From: Sesamum alatum
Lineage: Eukaryota > Streptophyta > Magnoliopsida > Lamiales > Pedaliaceae
Direction of reading: 5' to 3'
Length of the DNA: 64,000 bases
NCBI GenBank assembly: GCA_034509735.1
Contig: JACGWO010000004.1
Coordinates: forward strand, 24,285,395-24,349,394
In this document: piece after piece, positions 46,136 through 58,084 of the stretch
Layout of the letters: every line of letters begins with the position of its first letter
Position numbering within the stretch: the first letter of the stretch is position 1
The notes under the pieces: model-generated
What the model was told of the DNA's origin: nothing
What the model saw: the letters and a program-made list of their open reading frames with translations, nothing else
Database searches by the model: none
Made by a program: the position numbers and the translations under genes

Positions 46136-46990
46136 TTTCTTACAAGAATCTGTTGAGGCATTTGCATGGGAGTTGTCAAATATGAAAGGAATAGACCCCG
46201 AGGTCATGGTCCATAAGCTTAACGTAGACCCAAAGGCAAAATTAGTAAAGCAGAAAAGGAGGGTGTTCGGGGTGGAGAAGAACAAGATAATTGACGAGGA
46301 AGTCGAGAAGTTGCTTCAAGTCCAATATATTCGACCTGTATATTACCCTGAGTGGCTAGCCAATGTGGTCTTAGTTCCGAAAAGCAATGGAAAGTGGAGG
46401 ATGTGTATAGATTTCACTGACTTAAATTGAGCCTACCCCAAAGATTCATATCCTTTACCCAGGATCGACACACTTATTGACTCAATTTCAGGATGCGAGG
46501 TGATGAGTTTTCTAGATGCATTTCAAGGGTATAACCAGATTCGGTTAGCATATGAGGACCAGGAAAAAACAAGTTTCATTACTGAGCAAGGGACATATTG
46601 CTACAGAGTGATGTCGTTCGGTTTGAAGAACGCGGGCGCCACGTATCAGAGGTTGGTAAATAGCATGTTCCAGGAACAGATAGGAAGGAACATGGAATTA
46701 TATATAGATGAAATGTTGGTCAAGAGCCGTAGGAGGGAAGACCATGTGAAAGATCTCGAGGAATGTTTTTGCACTTTGAAGAAGTATGGGATGAAGCTGA
46801 ATCCCGCGGAATGCACTTTCGGTGTTCAGGGGGGGAAGTTCCTAGGGATCATAGTCTCTTAGAGGGGGATAGAGGTGAATCCCGGAAAAATTGAGGCTAT
46901 CATAAAAGTGCAACCTCCCTAGACGATAAAAGAAGTCCAGAAGTTGACGGGACGGATGGCGGCACTTAATCATTTTATCTCGAAGTCTTC
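46029..46990 (+). pseudogene. Tat-type reverse transcriptase
   Basis: FAWELSNMKGIDPEVMVHKL, then EVEKLLQVQYIRPVYYPEWL, VVLVPKSNGKWRMCIDFTDL, a TGA at 46428 where N-x-A is expected, YPLPRIDTLIDSISGCEVMS with FLDAFQGYNQI, FGLKNAGATYQRLVNSMF, and YIDEMLVKSR, where the catalytic pair reads D-E instead of the expected D-D. CTFGVQGGKFLGIIVS ends at TAG 46861. Text past 46900 (KEVQKLTGRMAALNHFISKS) is the connection domain. The altered second Asp alone would abolish polymerisation. Confidence 0.8.
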
Positions 46991-47024
46991 AGAACGGGGA
47001 CTTCAATTCTTCAAGGGCGCGAAC

Positions 47025-47956
47025 ACCGACCAATATACTATGCGAGCAAAGCCCTGCAAGGGCCATAGGAGAGATAGGCCCAAATAGAGAAGGTGGCCTT
47101 GGCCTTGATAACAGCAGCAAGGAAGCTGCGTCCCAATTTTCAATCGCACCCTGTGGTAGTATTGACAAATCAACCTTTGAAGAGGGTACTAGCAGATCCC
47201 AACACATTTGGAAGGATGGTAAAGTGATCGGTGGAGTTAAGTGAACACGGAATCGAATATCAGCCTAGGCCTACGATCAAGGCGCAAGCGTTGGCAGACT
47301 TTATTTTCGAGTTGACAGAAGAAAAAGGCACGCAAGAGAAGAAGTGCTGGAGGATGTTCGTTGACGGCTCATCCACGTCTCAAGGTGGCGCTGCGGGAAT
47401 ATTAATTGAGAGCCCGTATGGGGACATGCTACGTTATTCCATTTGAGTTGCTTTCGCCGCCTCGAATAATGAAGTAGAGTACGAAGCCCTCGTTGCAGGG
47501 GAGAAGTTGGCCTTTGCGACCGGAGCAAAGCACGAGAGGGTGTATAGTGATTCCCAGCTGGTGGTCAAGCAATTGAACGGGGACTTCGAGGCCAAAGAAG
47601 AGCAAATGGCGAAGTACCTGACAAGAATTCAAGCAGTGACGAAAAAATTCGACACGTTCACTTTAGAACAAATCCCGAGGGCGGAGAATGAGGAAGCAGA
47701 TCAACTTGCTAAGCTGGCCAGTTCATTGGCTCCCCTGAGAAGCAGGAGCATAACCTTGTTGAACCAAGAGTATCCTTACGTGGACGTAGAGGAGAATGAA
47801 ATCTTGATGGCGAAAGGAACGTCATCAGGGTGGATGGAGGAGATAGAAGCGTGTCTGAAATTCGGAGAAGTGCCCCAAGATCCTAAGCAAGCAAGGGCAA
47901 TTCGCACAAGGGCAGCCAGGTTCACCTTGATCAACGGGGAATTGTACAAGAAATGA
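47025..47956 (+). pseudogene. Tat-type RNase H region
   Basis: PIYYASKALQGP then QIEKVALALITAARKLRPNF (47030-47145) is the classical RT-linked RNase H end. A second RNase H follows: WRMFVDGSSTSQGGAAGILI (first Asp), [20 protein letters not shown] (Glu), [20 protein letters not shown] (second Asp), [20 protein letters not shown] (C-terminal His/Asp block changed). The F-V-D-G-S form is the archaeal-like RNase H added in the plant Tat group. TGA at 47444 interrupts it, and another stop ends the stretch at 47955. Confidence 0.72.
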
Positions 47957-48007
47957 TTTTCGCAGCCATATCTCAAATGCATAAGCAAGGACAAGGGGAA
48001 GTACGTC

Positions 48008-49056
48008 TTGAGAGAAATTCACGAAGGGAGTTGTGGTAAGCACCCCGGAGGAATGGCCTTGGCGGGCAAGGCTTTGCGACAAGGATACTTTTGGCCAACC
48101 ATGCAGGCAGACGTCGGAGACTCAGTGAAGAAATGCCGAAAATGCCAAGAACACGCTAATGTCACACACATTCTAGCAGCAGATATTGCAGCCATTGCAA
48201 AGCCCTTGCCCATTCGATCAGTGGGGGATGGATATAGTGGGGAAACTACCCCGAGCAACAGGCCAGCGAGAGTACTTGCTCGTGGCAGTGGACTATTTCT
48301 CGAAGTAGGTGGAGGCAGAGGCGTTAAGAAGGATTACGGAGAAAGAAGTTATAAAGTTTGTGGAAGAATATTGTATGTCGTTTCGGTATTCCCAGAGCTT
48401 TCGTAATGGAAAATGGTACGCAGTTCCAGGGGTGCAGATTCCGTCAGCGGTGTCAAGAGCTGAAGACAAAGCAGTATTACGCCTCGGTAGCAACCCCTCA
48501 GTCTAATGGTCAGGCGGAGGTAACCAACCGAATAATCCTCCAGAATTTGAAGACGAGGCTGGAAGACGCCAAAGGTAATTGGGTAGAAGAGCTTCCGGGA
48601 GTCTTATGGGCATATTGAACCACCCCGCGATGAAGCACGAGAGAAATCCCGTTTAGCATGGTTTACGGGACTGAGGTTGTTATCTGGACGGAGATTGGAG
48701 AAGATGCATTCAGGGTGAAGTGCTACGAGCCGACTAGCAACGGTAGTGAAAGGCGAGTCGACCTGGACTTCCTAGAAGAACTAAGGAGCAACGCGAACGT
48801 TACGACTGAAGCGTATAAAACATTGATGGCAAGAGCTTACAATGATAGAGTTCGGCATCAAGGTTTTCAAGTGGGCGACCTCGTGTTAAGAAGGGTTGAT
48901 GCCACGGGAAACATCGGGAAGCTCGACGCCAAATGGATTGGACCATATCAAGTGATTGAGATAGTGGGAAAAGGAACTTACCGCCTGCAAAAGTTGGATG
49001 GAAAAGAAATACCGCGCACATGGAACGTGGTCAACTTAAAGAAGTATTTCGCTTAA
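48008..49056 (+). pseudogene. Tat-type integrase
   Basis: The HHCC-type N-terminal domain reads REIHEGSCGKHPGGMALAGK with QGYFWPTMQADVGDSVKKCR and KCQEHANV. The catalytic core is shifted: frames near 48200-48420 show decayed D-(Y/F)-F-(S/T)-K-type sequence, then ENGTQFQGCRFRQRCQE (the second Asp changed to Glu, expected D-N-G) and YYASVATPQSNGQAEVTNRI with the catalytic Glu. TGA at 48616. The C-terminal part is open for 132 codons: VYGTEVVIWTEIG, then YNDRVRHQGFQVGDLVLRRV and DAKWIGPYQVIEIVGKGTYR with an SH3-like fold, ending LKKYFA at 49053. Confidence 0.78.
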
Positions 49057-49215
49057 ATTTTTTCGTTTGAAAATTTGTAAAAAGTTTTAGTTTAAAAGCT
49101 TTTTGTAACTTTCAGTTATTATAATAAAATGTTGTTTCCTGTTGATGAGTTTTTCATTTCCGTATTTTATTAGTGGAAGAGGGGGATGGCCACTTGCGTA
49201 TAAGTTTCATTATTA

Positions 49216-49480
49216 AGAGGGGGATTGCCCCTCACAACACTCTCTTGTCAAGAGGGGGATTGCCCCTTGTATCTAAAACATCACTTGAAAGAAGGGAATT
49301 GCCTCTCATAGGGGGATTGCCCTTGTATCTAAAGCAACACTTGAAAGAGGGGGATTGCCCCTCACATATGTAACTTTACCAAAAGGAGGGGGATTGCCCC
49401 TCCCATTCATGATTTTGCTGAACAGGGGATTGCCTCGCGCATTGAGTGTTGAGTGTGAAAAGGGGGGATTGCCCCATGCT
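49216..49480. repeat. Eight-copy hairpin repeat GGGGATTGCCCC
   Basis: Units of AGGGGGATTGCCCCT form, each self-complementary (GGGG/CCCC around GATTG), occur at about 49217, 49252, 49292, 49308, 49346, 49383, 49426 and 49458, separated by 16-45 bp with partly repeated spacers (TTGTATCTAAA-CA-CACTTGAAAG). They sit between the integrase stop and the 3' end of the antisense ORF. Confidence 0.8.
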
Positions 49481-49684
49481 TCGAGAAACTTTTTAGACAT
49501 AAAAAAATGATGAAGAAATAAAATTTTTTTATTAAAAGGCCAATGTTTAAAAGGGAGAAAAGCATCCTAAGAATTCAAGTTCAAAGAAATAAGCTAAGTA
49601 ACCTTAAGACATTTTTTGAACCTACAAAAAGGAAATTCGAACAATAAGGTAATAGTAAATAAATCCTAAGTCTAAATCTAGTTC

Positions 49685-51764
49685 TTCTCTATGGCGGAGG
49701 AGGGGATTCCATCAGTAGGAGTCTCATCAAGCACATCTTCAGCAACCTCGCCTTCCCCCTCTTCGTCTCCATCCTCGTCAGGAACCTTGGGATCGAGAAA
49801 ACATGAAATCCTCGTCACAATAGCGACCACTGTTCCTCAGCGTGGAGCGACATTACCTAATTACTTGGTAATATACCTCGCTCGCCTTGCGAAGGATAGC
49901 TTGGTGGAACTCCTCTGAACCACATACTTCTCCTTGAAGTCATCCCACACACACTCCAAATATGCCTTGCCTGCGTCGGATTTCAGGAAGGTCTTCCCCG
50001 AAGCAATCTCCCGGTTAAAGTTATCCTTCCATTTAATTTGTTCAGCAAAGTAGCCTTAAGCTCTCCTTGACAATGCCCCAAGTTGTTTTTGGCATCTTCA
50101 AGAGTGTCCTTCAACCGCTGAATATCCTTTTCATTGTTGCTTAACCGCAACTCAATAGATTCAACTAAGTTGACAAGGTAAAGAACATACCCCTCAATTA
50201 GACACTTAAAATTAAGAAGATGAAGCACAAGTATGAACTATAAGGAAAAACATACCCTGGCAGCTTCGCCTTGTATAAGCCAAGTGAGGGTGCCACTGGG
50301 GAGGGCACCAAGTAGCGTCACGTCATAAGGGCTCACTAGATCCCTTGATCTTTTGTGGGCAAGGTCAACATTAACAGCATCCCAAAAATAAGAGATATCC
50401 CCTTGCCTGTTCGTCCCGTAAGTAAAAAGGCCTTTTCCTGCCCCATGGCGCGGGGGGCCTACTTCACCTTCCCGAGGACATTTGGAGGCACTGCCTTGAG
50501 GAGGGGGGGAGGAGCGCCTTTCATGGCGAGTTGAGTTGCTAGGAGGGTCCCTGGCCCGAGCAGGAGGAGAGCGTCGGCGATTGCTTTCCTCCCTTCCCGA
50601 GGGGACGGAGGAGGGTTGCGGGGCCTTGAAGTATTTTCCTTTTCGCGGAAGCGATGGACATCATGGAGGGAGATTTTCTTTCCTTCAAGAAATCAACAAA
50701 GGAATGAGATAGTGTCAAAAAAAAAATTCAAAGCAAGTAGAATGCATAAAAGATAGAATTAGGTAACAACAGGCCCTAAAGTTTTGACATCAAAGAGTTG
50801 ATCCAACAGTCCAACCCCAATGAAGGACAGACAAAGGTCAGGGACGGGGTCGGGCACAAAGGGTGACTCCCCCAAGGAGCTGCTAACCCCCAAGTTAGGT
50901 CCTTTACGTATAAGAATTTTTTCTTTCCAAGGACCTTTCGAAGAACCACCACCCTCAAGAATTTTGCAACCCCCACAAGGGTAGAAGTAGAAATAGGAGT
51001 CGTTGGGAACCTTTCTGACCGTAAATAAAGAGTAGAAGGCCTCAAGGGAAGGGGTCAAATCAAGTTTCTCAAAGCGCTGGAGGAACCCCCTAAAGCATTC
51101 GAGGGAGTTGGGGGTAAATTGGCTGATGCTCAAGGTAGTGCAGGTGATGATGTTAAGTAGTAGAGGATGTGGAGGAAGTGTTAGACTGGAAGCGAAGAAA
51201 GATAGGTACGCTGTGAAAAACCCAGGAGGAGGGAGTTTGATCCTATCATCAACACTAGGCAATAGAAGGGTGAACTCGGAAGAGGCGTTGACATTAGCCT
51301 CAAGAAGACCGAACACTTCAAGACTCACGCGACTATGACAATTTTCAACCTCCATAATGCGGCAACGGGACTTGGAGTGGGGGGGCTGAAGAGGACTCAG
51401 TTCCATCTAAACTGGAATCAACTAGCAGCTGCAAGGAGAGATAAAATGGAGGAGTCTCTTGCGAGCTCGACCCAAAGGAAGGACTTGGAGAAAGCGAAGG
51501 ACACGTAGGGATATTCCGAATTGCTTCAATCACTTCATGATCAATATCTACAATGTCTGGACGAATGAGAGGAGCGGAAAAAGGTGAGAGAGACGCCCCT
51601 CGGTCGGGGTCCGGCCGAGGATCAGCACCTCGGCAAGATTCTGGCCGAGGCGGAGTGCCTCGACCAGTGCCGGGTCGGGGCGTTCCCCGACCCCGGCGTC
51701 CACGTTCTCCCCCACGTATTTCCGACACCCCCGTTGATTGCTCTACATGTCTTGAACGTTTCAC
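49685..51764 (-). pseudogene. Antisense ORF of the Tat-type element (PF04195-like protein)
   Basis: Reading leftwards from ATG at 51762-51764: an Arg/Gly/Pro-rich N-terminus (MKRSRHVEQSTGVSEIRGGE), then after a frame change a conserved block PPPGFFTAYLSFFASSLTLP with ISQFTPNSLECFRGFLQRFE and LEAFYSLFTVRKVPNDSYFY (51250-50980). It resembles the family annotated as putative gypsy-type transposon protein (PF04195). Downstream are a coiled-coil stretch VESIELRLSNNEKDIQRLKD (about 50170) and an acidic tail VPDEDGDEEGEGEVAEDVLD ending near 49690. Antisense genes in this position are known in Tat-type elements; their role is unknown. Introns might explain some frame changes. Confidence 0.6.
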
Positions 51765-52297
51765 GCCCTGACCCGGCGTCCACGTTCTCCCCTACGTATT
51801 TTCGACACCCCGTTGATTGCTTTACATGTCTTGAACATTTCTTTTCGGAATAACAAAGTTTTTTTTATGGATATTTGGACTAAGGATGGGTGTGTTTTTG
51901 GAGACAGAAACAAAAAGCAAAAAATATGTATATTGCAGAAAAAGAGACGAGGAGCTAAATACCCGAGCCGATACGCTTCGACATTTTCTTGAAGCTATGA
52001 GAGATGAAAAAGAAAGATGGAACTAGATGAAGAATTTAGGATGATACAACAAGTTTATATAGAAAGCAAAAAATCCTGGCAAAGGAAGGAAAAGGAAAAG
52101 AGAAGATCCAAACAATAGAAGAATTTGTCTAGAGAAGAGTCCCAGAAGGACTACTGTTGAAAAGAAGAAGTAGAGTCAGAATCAACTTATCCACTGTTAA
52201 AAAGAAGAAGCAGAGTCAGAATCAACTACTGTTGAAAAGGAGAAGTTGAATCAAAATCAACTTATCCGTTAGAACTTCCAACTTTCAGGAAATATTT

Positions 52298-52313
52298 GGA
52301 AGTTGGGGGCTAC
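52298..52313 (+). promoter_or_regulatory. Polypurine tract of the Tat-type element
   Basis: GGAAGTTGGGGGCTAC abuts the 3' LTR. The purine run with GGGGGC next to an LTR starting TGATA fits plus-strand priming. Confidence 0.6.
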
Positions 52314-52685
52314 TGATACTGATAGGAAATTAAAGTAGGAGAAATTACTGAAATACCCTCAAGATGTCAAAGAATTTACAGCAATGCCATCGAGGGAAGT
52401 TGGCGGCGGTTACTTGAAGGGAGTTACAAAAGAAGTGGGGCACCTCAAATTACCAAGGTGCCCTCAGCAATTAAATCCGGGTCGTAGGATGTAGGGAAGT
52501 TGAGGGATAATACTGTATTTTCACTCCCTGAAATTTACTATAAATAGGGGGAGAATTTCATTTTTAAGATATATGAACTTCATTAATAGAAATCAAGCTT
52601 TATATTTTCTATCTTGGCATTTTCGTGCAACGTCACCTCGAGTTAACGTGCTTAGGCTTATCACCTCCCGAATCACACACCATTA
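52314..52685 (+). repeat. 3' LTR of the Tat-type element
   Basis: Starts TGATACTGATAGGAAAT and ends CACACACCATTA. It has about 20 substitutions relative to the 5' LTR by hand count and no length difference. Confidence 0.88.
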
Positions 52686-53296
52686 GTTGGATATTACTGT
52701 ATTGGAGCCTAAATTAAGCAATATTTAGTATTTCTTTTGTTGGATCAGGCCCACTTCAAAACCATCAGGACCGGGTTAGCCAGCGAAAAATCCCAATAAA
52801 TTATAAGTCAGGGCTGAGGGGGTAGGAGGATTAAGATTAGTTATCTAGCAAGGACTAATTTTTTGCCTCTTTGTTGCTTTTATCATTTTGTCCTTTATTT
52901 CAGACATAAAATTACATGTCCATTCAGGTCTAAAATTGAGAAAAATCAAACCTATTTCGTGAAAATCAAGAAAAAGTGAGAAAGGCACTCAGAAGAAAAA
53001 AACTAAACCTCTATTCCTCAATGGATAAAACTTTTACAATTATCCTATTCAATCATTTTATCCAATTTGACCCTATCAACCACTTTTTCCAACTACCAAA
53101 TCAATGACCCAACTTTATGGGGATGAACAGTACCTAACGGGAGCTTCTCAATGCATGTGAGTTACCAACATAATTCAATTCTCTATACACAGAAGAAAGA
53201 ACCGAAAAAAGAAAAACAAATTGAAGGAGTATATAAAGCCTAGGAGAAGAGCATGATACAATACCTCCAGAGAATCGTGAATGAAAGTCAAAATAT
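52686..53296. other. Copy C flank to the right of the Tat-type element
   Basis: Non-coding. GGGGATGAACAGTACCTAAC at 53117 matches copy A at about 6003. The rest (52690-53100) I do not recognise; it is AT-rich and gene-free. Confidence 0.45.
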
Positions 53297-54070
53297 GAGA
53301 ACTTCCAACTTATCGAAATCCCTCGAGAAGAAAACAATAAAGCTGATTATTTGTCCAAGCTGGCCAACACCCTGGACGATGGCAGAACTCAACAAATACT
53401 GTACAGTACCTTCCTAAACCCAGATTCCCCTTAGAGGTGCAAGTCCTCCTCCTCGTAGGGGACTGGAGACAGCTTGTGTTGGACTGGATAAAGAAGGCCG
53501 CCTCCCCTTAGATCGTTGGGAGGCCGTCCAATTAAAAGTGCGAGCAACAAGATCATTACCTATGGGGACACCCTCTACAAGAACTACTTCCCACTTCCTT
53601 TATTAAGATGTCTGTCCAAAGAAGACGGAATCCACATTCTCAAGGAAATCCATAGCGGTTGCTGCAAGTCACACATAGGGGTGCTAGCTCTAGCCAACAA
53701 AGCTCTACGAGCGAGATACTTGACAAGTCTAGATGTAACTGGGCTGAAGAACTCACAAGTGTCCGATGTGCCTATCGAACTACCCCTAGGAACTCCATAG
53801 GCGATTGTCCTTTCCCCCTAGTATACGGGACAAAAGTCGTAATTCCGACTGAAATGGGTATGCTACCTACAGGGTAATGTGTTACTCCAAGGAAAACAAT
53901 AACAACCTGCTCAAAGAAAATCTTGATTTCATTGATGAAATCCGAGAAAAAGTCTTCCTTCGGATGCAATGATATAAAAGCATAATTATTGACGCTGACA
54001 ACAGACGAGTAAGGCCTCGAGACTTTCAAATCAGAGACTTAGGTACTTCGGAAAGTAGAAACATCAAAGC
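53297..54070 (+). pseudogene. RNase H end and integrase fragments of second Tat-type element
   Basis: EIPREENNKADYLSKLANTL parallels [20 protein letters not shown] of the other element. ASNKIITYGDTLYKNYFPLP, then EDGIHILKEIHSGCCKSHIG and LALANKALRARY, is the integrase zinc-binding segment (H-x-G-x-C-x-x-H). The core is deleted: text jumps at about 53735 to NWAEELTSVRCAYRTTPRNS with FPLVYGTKVVIPTEMGM, and ends in a decayed C-terminus (PQLGWILQS-type, about 54090). Confidence 0.7.
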
Positions 54071-55878
54071 CAGTGCGGAAATTAGACCCCAACTGGGATG
54101 GATCCTACAAAGTTAGGGCGATACTAGGCCATGGGGCAGGAGCCCTCTTAACATAAGTTGCGCCCTTAGGTAGAAGCCCTCTCGAAATAAGTTCCGCCCT
54201 AAGGGAAAAGTCTTCTCAAGATATGTCTTTGCCCTTGGAAACCCCCCCCCCCCCCTCCAAGAACAACTCTATCTTAGGTAAAAATCCCTTCTAAGAAGGC
54301 GATCATCACATTCCCAGCAAGAACTCTCCTGAGAAAACCCTCGCACGCAGGTACTTACACAAAATCCCTTGCCTAGAATTATTTCATACTCTATTAAGTT
54401 GCATTTTTAACAAACGCCCTGCCACTAGCAATCATCACTTACAAAACAAGCCCTGTTGCAAGCAGGCACCTCGATATAAAACAAGCCCTATCCACACATA
54501 GGCACTTTTTCATACTACAGCAAGCGCTGAACAAGGCAGGCACTGATCTTTTTTTAACTATCTTTATTCCCTTATGCAAATGCCTATATACGACTCAAAG
54601 GTGGTAAATCCTTAGCAGAAAGATAAAAAAAAGTACAAGTATATTGCAAACACATTCAGAAAAACCAGAATAAGGGTAAGGGTAACAAACCTTCATCATC
54701 AACCTAACAAACAAGTATAGGCAACGAGCCTCGAGAAGAACAGTGTAATCATAAGCAACCACGACATATAAAATACTTCCCAACCAAAAGGGATGGGAAA
54801 AGGATAGCAAAACATTGTTAGAAAAGCAAGAAATAAAAATTGTCCCTCATATTCAATAGGTAAAGCAAAAGCTAAATTGTTTTCATGCTGGGAGGAAGGG
54901 AGGGGATTATATCATTTTTTCGGCCCCACACGTGGGGTCTTCACTATGTCCTTCAGGGTCTCCGGCTTAGGGGGAGGAGAAATGTGGTCACCAGCAGGCT
55001 CTTCTGAGAGGGCTTGGGCATAAGGAGTCGAGGTTGTTTCAGGGGGTTGTTCCTCGGAGGCATCCAATTCCATGTTAACATGCCCAGGGGCTTGGACTTC
55101 CGCATTCACCGTCCCCAGTAAATGATCCAGGTCCTCATCCGAAAGAATATTTCCGGCTATATTATTTAGTAGCTTGAAAATCTCGGTCAGAAGGGATAAC
55201 AACCAGGCGACTTTATTACCTGAATCAACTGGGGGAATTCGACAGCTGAAGCAGGAGGAGCTTCGAAGGGATTTGGGGCATTTTTCAGGACCACCTCAAT
55301 GTCCAGAAAGGAGGACTCCACCCCACCGGGGGATACCCCTAAGAGGAAAATTGTTCCTGTAGGTCCTGAAGCCATACCTCAAGGAGGCCCCACAGTTTTA
55401 GCTACTTTCCTTGGAAATCTTTTGATTCTTGACTCTAGAAGGCGGCTTTTTCTCTGCCCACCCGCAAGGGGAGGAGGTGTCTCTAGGGGGCGGGATAAAA
55501 GCTCGCTTTCCACTGTCGCTACCTATAATGGTTCATACAAAGACAAGTCAGAAACTACCCGACCCAAGGAATCATATACCCAAAATCAGCTCACCTTGGA
55601 GACGTAGTGCGCTGACTAGTTCCTCCTTAAGAACAAAAGACAAGAAGCGCCAATCACTCGGGAGCAGCATCCCCCTCAAAAGCATGGAAAACAGTTTCGA
55701 TTCTCCTTCCGTTTCCCTCATGATGAACTGATGGGTTAAATCCCCCCCCCCCCCCCCAATCAGGAACGAAGCATTGGTATATGTGGGAAGAGCCGCCGGC
55801 GGGAGGAGCGGGATAGGGAGGGGAGGATGAGACGCAGTAGTTGATCGGTTGTCACCCTGAAAGAACCCCCAAAAGAAG

Positions 55879-58084
55879 TGTAACATCCATTTTGTATATA
55901 ATGAGGGGCTAATTGGTAAGTATTTGTGAAGTTTAAATTAATTAATTATATATCATGGGTTAAAATTTGAATATATATTCAAAGTGCAAGTGACTAAATT
56001 GAAATTTTACAAAATATTCAGAGTTAAAATTTTGGAAAGTTGGATCCAATTCTAATTTTATTAAAAGTTATTAAAAAGACAAAAAGATATATGAATGAGG
56101 ATGGATTTGGGGATAGCAGCACATGTTGCCATCCCCCTCTAAAGCCACTAAGACCCTCCCTCACCACCTCAACATGCACAAGATAAAATTCTTACCCAAT
56201 TCGGTTTTCCATTTTCATTCTTAGCATAACACACACGAACACATTTCAAAAACTTGCCTATTGTGTTTTCAAATAGGTCAGTAAATGATGTTTTGAATAA
56301 TATATTAATTAATATAATTATATTATTGAGCCAAAAAACTCATTAAAAGTATTTTATGCTATTTTATTCAATGCTTAATCAAAAAAAATTATAAATTCGA
56401 CTATTTGTAAATTAGTGTTGGTTAAATAACTCATTTGAAATAGGGATGTTATGATCAATTTATTATTAATCCAATACTTTATTAGTGATTGGTTTATTAA
56501 TCAAATACTTAATTATATGTGTATAGTTGTTTAATGAATTACTATAATAACGAGAAATTGGCGGAATTAATAGAAATACTAGAAATTATATTTCAGCAAT
56601 ACTAGAAATTATATTTTAGAAATATTAGAAAATTATATTTGAGAAATATTATATTTATTAAAAAGGAATATGAGATTTTCATAATAATTTAATTTAGGGA
56701 TGTTATTAAGAACCGTAGCTATAGAAATATAAGGTGTTTGATTAAATAAATTCTTATAAGATAATTGATAAATTAAATATATACTTGGAAAGCTTGTAAT
56801 ATTTAGCTATTTAGAAAAAAAAATGGAGCGAAGGTTCAAATTTCGATATAAATGAAATATTAAAAGGTAAGTAGAAAATATATGAATATTATTCAATATG
56901 TTATTCAAAATTTATGATATTATCGATATTGATTATACATCTTATAATCTATTATAGGACGCGAAGATAAAGTAAAGGGTTGATCAACTCCTTTTACTTA
57001 TGTAATCGTTTTGAAATTTGAGGTAAGTATAGTTAATTGAATTTATATATATATATGTATATTTAGATATATATATATATACTCATTGCATGTATACCTG
57101 ATTGTGGATTATTGGTTATCTGTCTAGATTATGTTATTGGTTTGTGAAATTATTATTATGTGCTTATCTATGGTTATGGTGTAAAAGTCAAATGAATGAC
57201 TGTGTGATACTATATTGGATTGTTGAATGAAATCGAATGATGAAGCTATTGAGGGGAATTGATTGTCAAAACGAAATTGAATGATTAAATTATTAATGGG
57301 AATATTGTGAATTGATAAAGTGATGGCTTAGCTAATTAGGGCCATAATGCAATGGCTTATGATGATTTGATTAATGACTAGTTGTGTACTGTCATTAATC
57401 AATGAAAATGATGTCACATATCATACGAGCTGTGTGGTGTGTGATATGATTGATAATGGGATATCATATACATGTTGTGTGTTGTGTGGTAGCATTGATG
57501 ATATGTTATCATACGAGCTATGTGTTGTGTGATATCGAGAAAAAGAATGAGATACTATGTTGGAAGTGATGACAGCAAAGACCATTGAGTGGTGCACTCC
57601 AGCTTGGGTAAGTAGGGCCCTAAGAGAACGAACAGTAATTTTGAGTATATTATGTTGCGTTTTAGTCTATGATTATTGGTATCGATTATTTTGTGATTCT
57701 ATGGTAATTGCATGATGAGTGATTGTTGGTTAGTGTCAATTGCATGGAATTTCTCCGAATGCTTATGTGTATGTATATATATATAAGCTAGTTAACTATA
57801 CTTATTGAGCAGGCAACTCATTCCTTACCACATATTTTTCAGGAGATACATCACAATGACTAGCCGAATTGAATCATTAGTCGACCATTAGTACTAATAA
57901 GTGGGTTAGCAGTGATATCTTGAGTTGGGAGTTATAGCTGCATAACTATAGAGATATTAGATTTTGATTGAATTTGTATTTTGAGATCTATTGGTTTTAA
58001 TATATTTCTTGTAAAACAGGTTTAACTATGGAGGGTGTATTATAATTAGTGGTATTGAAGCGTAGTACCTTATGGGGTGCTACA
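55879..58084. mobile_element. Solo LTR, 2206 bp, chromovirus-like ends
   Basis: Begins TGTAACATCC and ends GGGTGCTACA, so TGTA(A/G)CA-type inverted ends as in plant Tekay/CRM-like Gypsy LTRs. Flanks AGAAG (55874-55878) and AGGAG (58085-58089) form a 5-bp target duplication with one mismatch. The interior has no protein motif. A degenerate tandem region at 57410-57535 repeats ATCATACGAGCTGTGTG / GTGTGATAT units. Confidence 0.75.

Larger units (their letters stand above)
43285..52685 (+). mobile_element. Tat-lineage Ty3/Gypsy retrotransposon, structurally complete
   Basis: 9.4 kb with two 372-bp LTRs, flanked by GTTGC (43280-43284) and GTTGG (52686-52690), a 5-bp target duplication with one mismatch. 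Order on plus: LTR, primer site, gag, protease, reverse transcriptase, RNase H, integrase, hairpin-repeat array, antisense ORF on minus, polypurine tract, LTR. The RNase H of F-V-D-G-S-S type and the long region with an antisense ORF between pol and the 3' LTR fit the Tat group. gag and pol are interrupted by stops and shifts, so it is not autonomous. About 20 differences between the LTRs by hand count suggest an insertion some millions of years old. Confidence 0.85.

Noticed and set aside
43697..49056. Functional retrotransposon polyprotein
   Set aside because: In-frame stops (44492, 44816, 46428, 46861, 47444, 48616), shifts and a changed RT catalytic residue.
49216..49480. Possible CRISPR-like array from regularly spaced GGGGATTGCCCC
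   Set aside because: Spacers are short, variable and partly repetitive; it lies inside a plant retrotransposon.
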